DNA of 64,000 bases from Vibrio artabrorum (lineage in GTDB: Bacteria > Pseudomonadota > Gammaproteobacteria > Enterobacterales > Vibrionaceae), in assembly GCF_024347295.1 (NCBI RefSeq), contig NZ_AP025458.1:1426001-1490000 (forward strand), written 5' to 3'. The position numbers and the translations under genes are program-made. The notes under the pieces are model-generated. The model was not told where the DNA came from and searched no databases. It saw only the letters and a program-made list of their open reading frames with translations. Positions 48,201 through 56,999 of the stretch are shown here, piece by piece. The number at the start of each line of letters is the position of its first letter. Positions within the stretch are counted from its first letter, which is position 1.

Positions 48201-50111
48201 GCCATTGGTGTGGGTGATATGGCTGGCGACGTATTTGGTAACGGTATGTTGCTATCTAAGCACATTCGCTTACAAGCGGCGTTTAACCACATGCATATCT
48301 TCATTGACCCAAACCCAGAATCGGCATCTAGTTGGGTAGAGCGTGAGCGTCTGTTTAATCTGCCTCGCTCAAGCTGGGAAGATTACAATAAAGACCTGAT
48401 TTCTCAAGGTGGTGGTGTTTTCTCTCGCCGAGCGAAGTCTATCTCTCTGACACCTGAAATTCAGAAAATGCTCGGTACCAAGAAAGCATCAATGGCGCCA
48501 AACGATTTGATCAAAGCGATCTTGTCTATGGCGGTTGATCTCCTTTGGAACGGCGGCATTGGTACTTATGTTAAGTCTTCTAGCGAGACTCATACTGATG
48601 TGGGTGACCGTGCAAATGACGTGCTTCGTATTGATGGTCGAGACCTGAAAGCTAAGGTTGTTGGCGAAGGCGGTAACTTGGGAATGACTCAATTGGGTCG
48701 TATTGAATACGCGCTAACGGGCGGCCGAGTGAATACTGACTTTGTGGATAACGTTGGTGGTGTCGATTGCTCGGACAACGAAGTCAACATTAAGATCTTC
48801 TTGAATGGCTTGGTGTCTAACGGTGACCTGACTATTAAGCAACGCAATCAAGTTTTAGAATCCATGGAAGACGAAGTGGGCGAAATCGTACTAGACGACG
48901 CTTACTGCCAAGCTGAATCTATTTCGGTTACTGAGCATCAAGGCGTTGACTTAGTGAAAGAACAGATCCGCTTTATTCACACAATGGAGAAAGCGGGGTA
49001 TTTAGACCGTGGTTTAGAATACATCCCTGATGATGAAACGTTGCTAGAGCGCGAGAAGCAAGGTCAAGCACTTACAAGACCAGAGCTTTCGGTACTTATT
49101 GCTTATGGAAAAATGGTGCTCAAGGAAGATCTCGTTCACGATGATATTACAAATGATGAGTTCCATGCTCAACAATTGATGCAATATTTCCCGACAGAGT
49201 TACGCCGTAACTACTCTCAGCACATGGATAACCATCCACTACGAGCTGAGATCATTGCGACAGCGCTTGCTAACCAAATGGTTAACGAGATGGGTTGTAA
49301 CTTCGTGACTCGCTTGCAAGAGGAGACCGGTGCAAATATTGTTGATATTGCGAATGCTTATGCGGCATCACGTGAAATTTATGGGCTGGGTAAGGTGATC
49401 AAGAGCATTCGAGAATTGGACAACATTTCTAGTTCTGAAGCTCAATACGAATTGCTTTACCATGTTCGACGTACCCTTCGTCGCCTGTCACGCTGGTTGC
49501 TAAGAAACCGCACGGGTAAACAGTCAGTGAATGCATTGATTGAGCGTTATCAAGGTGATGTCGTTGCGATTACTGACAAGCTGGATGAAAACCTAGTGAC
49601 TTCTGAAGTGGAAGAGCACAAAGCAATGGCGCAATTATGGATTGATCAAGGTGTCAACGCTGAACTGGCAAATTCAGTGGCACGTTTATCGAGTTTGTAC
49701 TCAGCACTGGATATATCCACAGTGGCTCGTGAAACGGGTAAAACAGTCCAACAAGCGTCTAAGCTTTACTTCAACCTTGGTGACCGTTTATCTCTCCATT
49801 GGTTCTTAAAACAAATTAATGGTCAAGCCGTCGATAACAACTGGCAAGCACTGGCGCGTGCAGCATTTAGAGAAGATCTGGATTGGCAGCAACGCCAACT
49901 AACGGGCCAAGTCCTTAACTGTGGTTGTGCTTCAGACATTGATGTGATTAAAGCGCTTGATGACTGGATGGAAAGTAACTCGGTTTCTCTACATCGTTGG
50001 GAAAGCATTCTAAACGAATTCAAAGTGGGTGCGGTTCATGAGTTTGCTAAGTTTTCAGTAGCACTGCGTGAACTGATGCTATTGAATCTAAACTGCATGT
50101 CGAAAGACTAA
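45270..50111 (+). CDS. gdhB: NAD-specific glutamate dehydrogenase, large (GDH-180) type
   Basis: This 1613-residue enzyme oxidatively deaminates glutamate to 2-oxoglutarate with NAD. It has the architecture of the large GDH class (P. aeruginosa GdhB about 1620). A long N-terminal region with ACT-like domains covers about 1-700. The catalytic part follows with RGGKVARGGLRWSDR, the KGGF segment (VGAKGGFVCK) and a Rossmann region near GVGDMAGDVFGNGML. A helical C-terminus ends it. The ATG at 45270 has GGAG 7 bases upstream and is preferred over a TTG at 45255. It is absent from E. coli at this position. Confidence 0.93.
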   Translation: MTARETVVPVLLEKVYKLIQDKLDLAHRPLVTQLAQHLFSNVSHDDLTQRNESDLYGAVVSLWHHINEKKPDEISVRVFNPTVSRQGWQSTHTIVEIVVPDSPFLVDSVKMALTRLDLSSHLMLHNPTQISRSDSGRVVGVSNNDGVFQSLFHIEVDRLSSKPEMAALKTELLDIFTDTRLVVNDWLKMVEKLTEVTDQVEQQKESIPVDAQRFDETLAFLRWLGEHNFTFMGYKEYDLVSVNGDTELQPTKDKGLGLFSNSDRVRNVKLSEFSDSARLEAKKPYVLIVTKGNTASRIHRPAYNDYIGIKKFDKNGKVIGEHRFTGLYTSAVYNHTVETIPLVREKVQRILDASGYRKGSYSYKALHNILENYPRDELLQAREEELLEVGTGVVQMQDRDLLRLFVRKDPFGRFFSCMVYVTKDRYNTELRRDTQRILKQYFGCKEEVEFTTYFSESPLARTHYIVRVENNNMDVDVKTIEQNLMEVSSTWDDRLSESIIANFGESNGLPLSKEYMRAFPRSYKEDIMPGSAVADIERLEALSEDNKLDMLFYRPQEEAVDSKAVRLKLFYHSDEPIHLSEVMPMLENFGLRVIGESPYEVRKTNGVTYWILDFSMLHKSDKTIDLREARDLFQQAFAAIWEGELDSDGFNRLVLGAGLSGREISILRAYARYMRQVGFPFSQQYIEDTLSHYPDLAKELVSLFGKRFDPKLKGSAKGQQDLIKKITEQLDHVESLDDDRIIRRYMEMITATLRTNYYQVDEHKQSKPWLALKMRPSEIPDIPAPVPAFEIFVYAPDIEGVHLRGGKVARGGLRWSDRQEDFRTEILGLVKAQQVKNTVIVPVGAKGGFVCKRQHTMSGRDEIFAEGQRCYKRFIRALLDVSDNIIEGEVIPPKSVVRHDEDDPYLVVAADKGTATFSDLANSVAEEYNFWLGDAFASGGSNGYDHKAMGITAKGGWESVKRHFREMGINCQNTDFTAIGVGDMAGDVFGNGMLLSKHIRLQAAFNHMHIFIDPNPESASSWVERERLFNLPRSSWEDYNKDLISQGGGVFSRRAKSISLTPEIQKMLGTKKASMAPNDLIKAILSMAVDLLWNGGIGTYVKSSSETHTDVGDRANDVLRIDGRDLKAKVVGEGGNLGMTQLGRIEYALTGGRVNTDFVDNVGGVDCSDNEVNIKIFLNGLVSNGDLTIKQRNQVLESMEDEVGEIVLDDAYCQAESISVTEHQGVDLVKEQIRFIHTMEKAGYLDRGLEYIPDDETLLEREKQGQALTRPELSVLIAYGKMVLKEDLVHDDITNDEFHAQQLMQYFPTELRRNYSQHMDNHPLRAEIIATALANQMVNEMGCNFVTRLQEETGANIVDIANAYAASREIYGLGKVIKSIRELDNISSSEAQYELLYHVRRTLRRLSRWLLRNRTGKQSVNALIERYQGDVVAITDKLDENLVTSEVEEHKAMAQLWIDQGVNAELANSVARLSSLYSALDISTVARETGKTVQQASKLYFNLGDRLSLHWFLKQINGQAVDNNWQALARAAFREDLDWQQRQLTGQVLNCGCASDIDVIKALDDWMESNSVSLHRWESILNEFKVGAVHEFAKFSVALRELMLLNLNCMSKD

Positions 50112-50135
50112 TCACGAGATAAAACGAAAGAGTAT

Positions 50136-50166
50136 AAGGGCAGGCCATATGGTCTGCCTTATTTGT
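50136..50166 (+). terminator. Intrinsic terminator of gdhB
   Basis: GGCAGGCC/GGTCTGCC with an ATAT loop and one G-T pair is followed by TTATTT, 27 bases past the stop. Confidence 0.75.
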
Positions 50167-50268
50167 TTCATCAAAGTCGAAAGGTTCAATGAGGGCAATA
50201 CGGTTGAGCTGACAAAGTAAAATCACGCTATGGTATCAATGAGACCATCTCGTTTCTGACGAGTAGAT

Positions 50269-50284
50269 ACGGTATCGTTTGCTT
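50269..50284 (+). promoter_or_regulatory. Candidate PurR operator upstream of pyrD
   Basis: ACGGTATCGTTTGCTT matches 10 of the 12 fixed positions of the PurR consensus ANGCAANCGNTTNCNT. PurR represses pyrD in E. coli. A TATATT hexamer lies about 30 bases downstream. Binding is inferred from the pattern only. Confidence 0.45.
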
Positions 50285-50375
50285 AATAAAGAACCTCATT
50301 CGATAAAAAACAAGATTATATTACCCCTACAGACAGTAATTGATTGAATAGTTGACTAAATAAGTAAATAATAAC

Positions 50376-50399
50376 GCCCCGTTTACACGGGGCTTTTTT
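50376..50399 (+). terminator. Terminator-like hairpin in the pyrD leader (candidate attenuator)
   Basis: The 7-bp GC-rich stem GCCCCGT/ACGGGGC has a TTAC loop followed directly by TTTTTT. It ends 14 bases before the pyrD ATG and touches its GGAGG ribosome-binding site. gdhB already has its own terminator about 230 bases upstream, so this one may act as a pyrD attenuator or as a cover for the ribosome-binding site. Confidence 0.75.
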
Positions 50400-50413
50400 C
50401 TATCGGAGGCACA

Positions 50414-51424
50414 ATGCTTTACCGTCTAGCCAGAACTGGCTTTTTCCAACTTGATGCCGAAAAGGCACATGATCTTGCAATTCAAAATTTCAAGCGCTTC
50501 ACTGGCACACCTATTGATCTTTTGTATCGCCAAAAATTACCTCATCGACCTGTAGAGTGCATGGGTCTTACTTTTAAAAACCCAGTTGGCCTTGCTGCAG
50601 GCCTAGATAAAAACGGCGAATGTATCGATGCATTTGGCGCTATGGGTTTTGGTTTCGTCGAAGTAGGAACGGTCACTCCGCGCCCACAAACAGGTAACGA
50701 CAAACCTCGCATATTTCGTCTAATTGAAGCTGAAGGTATTATCAATCGTATGGGTTTTAATAACCTTGGCGTTGATAACCTGATTGAGAATGTTAAGAAG
50801 TCAAACTATGATGGCATCTTAGGTATCAATATCGGTAAAAATAAAGACACACCAATTGAAAAGGGCGCAGAAGATTACTTAATCTGTATGGAGAAGGTAT
50901 ATCAATACGCAGGCTACATTGCTGTGAACATCTCTTCACCAAACACTCCAGGACTTCGTTCTTTACAGTACGGTGAGGCCCTAGATGAGCTGTTGTCTGA
51001 ACTTAAAGCAAAACAATCAGAACTCGAAGAGAAGCATGGTAAATATGTTCCTCTTGCTCTTAAGATTGCTCCGGATCTCAGTGACGATGAAATTAGCCAA
51101 ATTTGTGGATCGCTAATCAAAAACAAGATCGATGGTGTGATCGCAACAAACACAACATTGGATCGTAGTATCGTTGAGGGTATGAAGCATTGCGACGAGG
51201 CGGGGGGGCTTAGTGGACGTCCGGTTCAATTGCGCAGCACAGAAGTGGTTCGCAAACTTTATGAAGAGTTGGGTGATCAACTACCGATCATTGGGGTAGG
51301 TGGTGTTGACTCTTATGTTTCAGCAAAAGAGAAACTGATGGCTGGCGCAAAGCTTGTCCAAGTTTACTCTGGTTTTATCTATAAAGGTCCAGGCCTGGTT
51401 CGTGACATCGTTAAAAATCTATAG
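50414..51424 (+). CDS. pyrD: Dihydroorotate dehydrogenase (quinone), class 2
   Basis: This 336-residue protein (E. coli 336) oxidises dihydroorotate to orotate at the inner membrane with FMN and quinone. An N-terminal amphipathic helix docks at the membrane ([13 protein letters not shown]). Motifs include [13 protein letters not shown], the class 2 catalytic serine region [11 protein letters not shown], and the FMN-phosphate site GVGGVDS. It is followed by zapC as in E. coli. Confidence 0.97.
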   Translation: MLYRLARTGFFQLDAEKAHDLAIQNFKRFTGTPIDLLYRQKLPHRPVECMGLTFKNPVGLAAGLDKNGECIDAFGAMGFGFVEVGTVTPRPQTGNDKPRIFRLIEAEGIINRMGFNNLGVDNLIENVKKSNYDGILGINIGKNKDTPIEKGAEDYLICMEKVYQYAGYIAVNISSPNTPGLRSLQYGEALDELLSELKAKQSELEEKHGKYVPLALKIAPDLSDDEISQICGSLIKNKIDGVIATNTTLDRSIVEGMKHCDEAGGLSGRPVQLRSTEVVRKLYEELGDQLPIIGVGGVDSYVSAKEKLMAGAKLVQVYSGFIYKGPGLVRDIVKNL

Positions 51425-51507
51425 TCTTTATAGGTAAATCTATATTACGGTATCACCTTGAAAAAAGAGACACTGTCACTCATTGAGTTATAGAGAAAAG
51501 CGATAAG

Positions 51508-51536
51508 AAAGAGGAATTCATTTCCTCTTTTTTTTT
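51508..51536 (+). terminator. Intrinsic terminator of pyrD
   Basis: AAAGAGGAA/TTCCTCTTT with a 5-base loop is followed by a long T-run. Confidence 0.9.
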
Positions 51537-51617
51537 GCCTATTGCTTAGTAGAATTATCGTAATTGAAGGTAATTTTGCGTTTTACCTAACTGAATGGTT
51601 CAACAGTGTGAGACGAA

Positions 51618-52166
51618 ATGATGCTTAAACCTAGCGATACATGGAGTTGGTATTACGATGAGCAGCAATGTTCATTGATGCTAGATCTCGGAGAGGAGAT
51701 GATTTTTAAAACGAATCTGGTTCGCAACAAGCTGGTGGACTGCGCGTTTAAAAATAATCAATTCACTGTCGATGATGCCTCATCTTATCAAACCTTTAAA
51801 GAACAAATTTCGGGCTTAGAACTGTCTGAGCCACGCCAAGCCGAACTCGCTCTGTATTGCGTGGCTGCAAAGCGTTTCCATAAGCCTGTGCAGCCAAAGA
51901 GCTGGTTCTTCGATTTACAAGGTACAGGCCATGAATGCCCTCAAGAAGGGGATATTGTACAAATGAATAATGAGCATAGCTTAGGGTATTTCATTGTATT
52001 AGAAGTGGGAGAGTGTGCGAGCCTATGTGCATTTGTCGACCTAGAAGAGTTTCTGCTTACACCTTCAAAAGGGTTACGCTTTGGTGACTCGATTAAAGTC
52101 ATGCACGATAGAATGATAGACGCGAACGCTATCCTTCATCAAACGCCTATTGCAATGGTAGGCTAA
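51618..52166 (+). CDS. zapC: Cell division protein ZapC
   Basis: This 182-residue cytosolic protein (E. coli ZapC about 180) begins MMLKPSDTWSWYYD, which aligns with the E. coli start. It has the KTNLVRNKLVDCAF segment typical of ZapC. ZapC binds FtsZ and promotes lateral bundling of protofilaments in the Z-ring. It stands directly after pyrD, as in enterobacteria, with its own terminator. Confidence 0.92.
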   Translation: MMLKPSDTWSWYYDEQQCSLMLDLGEEMIFKTNLVRNKLVDCAFKNNQFTVDDASSYQTFKEQISGLELSEPRQAELALYCVAAKRFHKPVQPKSWFFDLQGTGHECPQEGDIVQMNNEHSLGYFIVLEVGECASLCAFVDLEEFLLTPSKGLRFGDSIKVMHDRMIDANAILHQTPIAMVG

Positions 52167-52225
52167 CCGCCAATCTAGAGCATCATTTCCAAAGACTACG
52201 ACGCAAAGCAACATCTCTTCCTCAT

Positions 52226-52250
52226 AATCGGCTGAATAGCCGATTTTTTT
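52226..52250 (+). terminator. Intrinsic terminator of zapC
   Basis: AATCGGCT/AGCCGATT with a GAAT loop is followed by a T-run. Confidence 0.9.
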
Positions 52251-52689
52251 GTGCTTAAAAAAGACTATTTCAACAGGTACGGTATGGTTTATTCATTTAA
52301 ATGACGTTGTTCCCTCATCTAATACGTAATAAATGTGTCTTTTTTAACCTCAATTTCGGCCAATTCTCTGACTATCAATCGTAGATTCCCTCTTTTTATT
52401 CCCTGTTTGAGGGCTTTTGTTGGAAACTTTCAGCCTTAACTTCTGTCTGGTATATACCAAAAAAGAGGTGAATATAAATTCACTTCGTGGTTAGAGATTA
52501 AGGATGTGTGTTGTTTCTATAACATTGAGAGTGAACGTGTTGTAAGGGATGACGGGTAAGCGAACGCTTCGTCGTTGAGTGTTTGCTAAGCAGTTAGTCG
52601 AAAGATTCAATGAAAAGACGAGTTTAGTGTGATGTTCTAGTAGCAAAATCAGGTATAATCGAACTCATTTTTACCAATAAAAGAACACT
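52251..52689 (+). promoter_or_regulatory. Long gene-free region upstream of rlmKL
   Basis: About 440 bases lie between the zapC terminator and rlmKL. No open frame is convincing. Visible elements are a GTGAAT-ATAA-ATTCAC hairpin near 52469-52486 and an AAGCG/CGCTT mini-hairpin near 52558. TATAAT at 52654-52659, about 30 bases before the rlmKL start, is its likely -10. A small RNA is possible but no clear terminator supports it. Confidence 0.4.
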
Positions 52690-54810
52690 ATGAATCAATA
52701 TCTAGCGGTTACCTCAAACGGCCTTGAGAATTTATTAGTTGAAGAACTCACCCAATTAGGGATTACAAACGCAAAACCTGTTCAAGCAGGTGTTAAATTC
52801 AAAGCCACCAATGAGCAAATTTATCGTTGTTGTTTGTGGAGCCGTTTGGCTTCTCGATTTGTACGTGTCCTTTCAGAATTCACGTGTATGGATGATATGG
52901 ATCTTTATCTATCAACCACCGCGGTTAACTGGGTAAACCAATTCCATAGCTCTAAGCGTTTCGTTGTTGACTTCAATGGTACGAACAACGAAATCCGTAA
53001 TAGCCAATACGGTGCGATGAAAGTGAAAGATGCCGTTGTGGATTGCTTCGAGAAGAAATCTCTACCTCGTCCTTCTATCAGTAAAGAGAACCCAGACATT
53101 CGAATTCATGTTCGTCTACATCGTGATAAAGCGATTCTTGGTGTTGATATGGTGGGAAGCGGTCTTCATCAACGTGGTTACCGTCCAGAGTCAGGTCGCG
53201 CACCTTTGCGTGAAACACTTGCTGCAGCGATTCTTCTTCGTATTGGCTGGGATGCGACTAAGCCTTTCCTAGACCCTATGTGTGGTTCAGGTACGTTAGT
53301 GATTGAAGCGGCAATGATGGCTGCCAACATGGCTCCAGGTGTTAAACGCCAGAAGTGGTGTTTTGAATCACTAGAAGATTTCGAACCAGAGCTTTGGGCT
53401 GAAGTGAAAGCTGAAGCGAACGTTCAAGGCCGTCGTGGTGTAAAGAAAGTAGAATGTAAGTTCTATGGCTATGACAATGACGAACGCATGATCAAAACAG
53501 CGCGTGACAATGCTCGTCGTGCTGGTGTTGAAGAGTTGATTGAATTCGAAGTAGGTGATGCGGCAAAACTTAAGCGTCCTACCGAGTTTACTGATGGTGT
53601 GATTGTTTCTAACCCACCATATGGTGAGCGTCTTGGTACAGAGCCGGGTCTTATTGCTCTTTACACAGCATTCGGCGCGCAGCTTAAAGCGGAATTTGGC
53701 GGTTGTAACGCGTCGATTTTCTCTAGTTCAGACGAATTACTGAGCTGCTTACGCATGCGTGCAGACAAACAGTTCAAATTGAACAACGGTGCGTTACCGT
53801 GTCACCAAAAGAACTACTCAATTTCAGATCGTCCGATGTCAGAACGTCCAACGGGCGAACAAGAACCGCTGATTGCGCCTGACTTTGCAAACCGTCTTAA
53901 AAAGAACATCGGTAAAATTGGCAAGTGGGCTAAGAAAGAGCAATTAGATTGTTACCGTATCTACGATGCTGACTTACCAGAATACAATGTAGCGATTGAC
54001 GTATACCCAGGGCACCTTGTGATTCAAGAATACGCTGCGCCTAAAGATGTACCGGAAGACAAAGCTAAACGTCGTCTAACCGATATTATCCGTGCTTCTA
54101 TTCAAGTCACGGGCGTTGAAGCAAACAACGTGGTTCTTAAGGTTCGCCAGAAGCAGAAAGGCCGTTCTCAATATCAAAAAATGGCTCAAGACTCATCTAA
54201 CCTAGAAGTGAACGAATACGGCGTTAAGTTGATTGTTAATCTTCATGATTATCTAGATACAGGCTTGTTCTTAGATCATAAGATCACTCGTCGCCGTATC
54301 GGTGAGATGGCTGCTGGCAAAGACTTCCTCAACCTGTTTGCTTACACGGGCAGTGCATCTGTTCATGCAGCTGTCGGTGGTGCACGCTCTACAACAACGG
54401 TTGATATGTCTAATACCTACCTTGAGTGGGCAAAACAGAACATGGAGCTTAACGGTCGAGTTGGTCGTCAACATCAGTTTGTTCAAGCTGACTGCTTACA
54501 GTGGTTGGTTAAAGAGCAGGGTTCTTACGACCTGATCTTTATTGATCCGCCAACGTTCTCAAACTCTAAGCGTATGGATCAATCTTTCGATGTTCAACGT
54601 GATCACATTCAGTTGATGGAAAACCTTAAGCGTCTGCTTCGTGAAGAAGGCACGATTGTGTTCTCTAACAACAAGCGTCACTTCAAAATGGATCTAGAAG
54701 GTCTAGAAGCGTTAGGTCTTAAAGCTCAGAATATCTCAGCTAAGACGCTTCCATTGGACTTTTCTCGCAATAAGCACATTCATAACTGCTGGTTGATTAC
54801 TCATAAGTAG
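52690..54810 (+). CDS. rlmKL: 23S rRNA methyltransferase RlmKL (m2G2445 and m7G2069)
   Basis: This 706-residue fusion (E. coli 702) modifies two guanines of 23S rRNA. An N-terminal THUMP domain (about 45-155) precedes the m2G2445 methyltransferase with [13 protein letters not shown] and the [11 protein letters not shown] motif. The C-terminal m7G2069 methyltransferase has [13 protein letters not shown] and [13 protein letters not shown]. The gene starts a unit that runs on into a glutaredoxin and uup. Confidence 0.96.
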   Translation: MNQYLAVTSNGLENLLVEELTQLGITNAKPVQAGVKFKATNEQIYRCCLWSRLASRFVRVLSEFTCMDDMDLYLSTTAVNWVNQFHSSKRFVVDFNGTNNEIRNSQYGAMKVKDAVVDCFEKKSLPRPSISKENPDIRIHVRLHRDKAILGVDMVGSGLHQRGYRPESGRAPLRETLAAAILLRIGWDATKPFLDPMCGSGTLVIEAAMMAANMAPGVKRQKWCFESLEDFEPELWAEVKAEANVQGRRGVKKVECKFYGYDNDERMIKTARDNARRAGVEELIEFEVGDAAKLKRPTEFTDGVIVSNPPYGERLGTEPGLIALYTAFGAQLKAEFGGCNASIFSSSDELLSCLRMRADKQFKLNNGALPCHQKNYSISDRPMSERPTGEQEPLIAPDFANRLKKNIGKIGKWAKKEQLDCYRIYDADLPEYNVAIDVYPGHLVIQEYAAPKDVPEDKAKRRLTDIIRASIQVTGVEANNVVLKVRQKQKGRSQYQKMAQDSSNLEVNEYGVKLIVNLHDYLDTGLFLDHKITRRRIGEMAAGKDFLNLFAYTGSASVHAAVGGARSTTTVDMSNTYLEWAKQNMELNGRVGRQHQFVQADCLQWLVKEQGSYDLIFIDPPTFSNSKRMDQSFDVQRDHIQLMENLKRLLREEGTIVFSNNKRHFKMDLEGLEALGLKAQNISAKTLPLDFSRNKHIHNCWLITHK

Positions 54811-54835
54811 TTAAGAGATTGTATAAGGATATAGT

Positions 54836-55096
54836 GTGCTGACTCTCTACAGTACAGAAGGGTGCCATCTATGTGAGATGGCATTCCAACTCACGGAACA
54901 GTTAAACATTAGCCATCACGTCGACGTTGTCGACATTGCATTTGATGATGCGCTCTTTTCCCGTTACGGGGTCACTATTCCGGTGCTCAAATTTGAAAGC
55001 TCTGATTTTTCTCAAAGCTCAGAGCTTAACTGGCCATTTGGCTTGTTAGAACTTAATGATTGGTTAAAGAAGAATGGCATTACTTACAATTCATAA
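54836..55096 (+). CDS. Glutaredoxin-family protein
   Basis: This 86-residue thioredoxin-fold protein has a dithiol CHLC motif at residues 10-13 and the cis-proline segment VTIPVL near 46-51. The start is a GTG preceded by AAGGATATA. It resembles the DUF836/YruB-like glutaredoxins. It overlaps uup by 23 bases and lies 25 bases after rlmKL, so all three are likely one operon. The partner is unknown. Confidence 0.87.
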   Translation: MLTLYSTEGCHLCEMAFQLTEQLNISHHVDVVDIAFDDALFSRYGVTIPVLKFESSDFSQSSELNWPFGLLELNDWLKKNGITYNS

Positions 55097-56990
55097 TGGG
55101 CAATTAGCGTTTGGCGATCACCCGTTATTAGATCGTGCAGACTTTGCACTGCAAGAAAACGAACGTGTGTGTTTAGTAGGGCGCAATGGTGCTGGTAAGT
55201 CTACGTTGATGAAAATCCTGTCTGGGAACATCATCATGGACGACGGCAAGATGCAAATCACGCAAGATGTGGTTGTGTCTCGCCTTGAGCAAGATCCCCC
55301 GCGTAATGAAGAAGGCACCGTTTATGATTATGTTGCTGGTGGCCTAGCGGAAATCGGCGAACAGTTGAAGATCTACCATGATCTTCTGGATCTCATCGGT
55401 ACTGACCCGAGTGAAAAGAACCTAAACCGTCTTACTCGTGTGCAAGAGCAACTGGATCATGCGAACGCATGGCGCTTTGAAGATCGCGTAAGTAACGTAA
55501 TGGCGGCGCTTAAACTGACGGCTGAAACAAAACTGACTGATTTATCTGGTGGTTGGCAGCGTAAAGCGGCGCTTGCTCGTGCGCTTGTATGTGACCCAGA
55601 CGTGCTTCTACTCGACGAACCGACTAACCACTTGGATGTTGCGACAATCGAATGGTTAGAAGGCTTCCTGAAAGACTTCCGTGGTTCAATCATCTTTATC
55701 TCGCATGACCGTGCGTTCATTAAATCGATGGCAACTCGCATCGTTGATCTTGATCGCGGCAAACTGAGTTCTTTCCCGGGTGACTATGACAACTACTTGT
55801 TAGATAAAGAAGAAGCGTTACGTGTTGAAGAGATGCAGAACGCTGAATTCGATAAGAAGCTAGCTCAAGAAGAAGTATGGATTCGTCAGGGCATTAAAGC
55901 GCGTCGTACGCGTAATGAAGGCCGTGTTCGTGCGCTTAAAAAATTACGTGAAGAGCGCCAAGCGCGTCGTGAAGTGCAGGGTAAAGCGAACATCCAAATC
56001 GATACATCTTCACGCTCAGGTAAAATCGTATTTGAAGCAGAGAATCTTAACTTTGGCTTCGAAGGCAAAGAGATTGTTAAAGACTTCAGCTTCAACATCA
56101 TGCGCGGTGATCGTATCGCACTTATCGGGCCAAATGGTTGTGGTAAGAGTACGGTACTCAAGCTGCTTCTTGACCAGCTTAAGCCAGATTCAGGTCGTCT
56201 GCATTGTGGTACCAAGCTTGAAGTGGCTTACTTCGACCAATACCGCGAAATTCTAGACCCAGAAAAGTCTGTAATTGATAACCTAGCGGATGGTAAGCAA
56301 GAAGTGACGGTTGGCGGGCGTGAGCGTCATGCACTGAGTTATTTGCAAGATTTCTTGTTCTCGCCTAAACGTGCTCGTACACCGGTTAAAGCGTTGTCCG
56401 GTGGTGAGAAAAACCGTCTTCTATTGGCTCGGATTTTCCTTAAATCGAATAACTTATTGATTCTCGATGAGCCAACCAACGATCTAGATATCGAAACTTT
56501 GGAACTTTTAGAAGATTTGCTTGCCAACTATGAGGGTACGCTTCTTTTAGTGAGCCACGATCGTCAGTTTGTCGATAACACGGTTATGACAAGTTGGATC
56601 TTTGAAGGCAATGGCGTTATTGAGGAATTTGTTGGTGGTTACCACGATGCTCAGCAGCAAAGAAAGCAAGCATTAGAGTACCGACAGGTTGAAAAGCCAT
56701 CAAAGCCTGAGAAAGTAGTTGAGGAAACTCCCAAAACTGCGCCAGTTAAGGCTAAACCTAAGAAGTTATCGTATAAGCTACAACGAGAACTCGAAGCGCT
56801 ACCAATGCGTTTAGAAGAATTGGAAACTCAAATTGAAACTCTTCAGCAAGAAGTCAATGATCCTAGCTTCTTTTCAAAATCTGTAGAGCAGACACAACCC
56901 GTTTTAGATAAGCTATCTGCAGCCGAGCAGGAGCTTGACGTTGCTTTTGAGCGTTGGGAAGAGCTCGAAGCACTACAACAGGAAAGTTAA
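55074..56990 (+). CDS. uup: ABC-F ATPase Uup
   Basis: This 638-residue cytosolic ABC-F protein has two ATPase domains and no membrane segment. Walker A motifs are GRNGAGKS at 36-43 and GPNGCGKS near 351. Signatures are LSGGWQRKAALARA and LSGGEKNRLLLARI. The C-terminal coiled coil (about 555-638) binds DNA or ribosome in E. coli Uup. It affects precise excision of transposons and 50S-related functions. It starts within the glutaredoxin gene. Confidence 0.95.
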   Translation: MALLTIHNGQLAFGDHPLLDRADFALQENERVCLVGRNGAGKSTLMKILSGNIIMDDGKMQITQDVVVSRLEQDPPRNEEGTVYDYVAGGLAEIGEQLKIYHDLLDLIGTDPSEKNLNRLTRVQEQLDHANAWRFEDRVSNVMAALKLTAETKLTDLSGGWQRKAALARALVCDPDVLLLDEPTNHLDVATIEWLEGFLKDFRGSIIFISHDRAFIKSMATRIVDLDRGKLSSFPGDYDNYLLDKEEALRVEEMQNAEFDKKLAQEEVWIRQGIKARRTRNEGRVRALKKLREERQARREVQGKANIQIDTSSRSGKIVFEAENLNFGFEGKEIVKDFSFNIMRGDRIALIGPNGCGKSTVLKLLLDQLKPDSGRLHCGTKLEVAYFDQYREILDPEKSVIDNLADGKQEVTVGGRERHALSYLQDFLFSPKRARTPVKALSGGEKNRLLLARIFLKSNNLLILDEPTNDLDIETLELLEDLLANYEGTLLLVSHDRQFVDNTVMTSWIFEGNGVIEEFVGGYHDAQQQRKQALEYRQVEKPSKPEKVVEETPKTAPVKAKPKKLSYKLQRELEALPMRLEELETQIETLQQEVNDPSFFSKSVEQTQPVLDKLSAAEQELDVAFERWEELEALQQES

Positions 56991-56999
56991 GAAGTAATA

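Larger units (their letters stand above)
50112..50413 (+). promoter_or_regulatory. pyrD control and leader region
   Basis: This 302-base region holds, in order, the gdhB terminator, the PurR-like box (50269-50284), a possible -10 TATATT (50317-50322), a pyrimidine-rich candidate start region (ACCCCTAC, 50323-50330) and a leader of about 85 bases ending in a complete terminator. No gene is seen. Confidence 0.5.
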
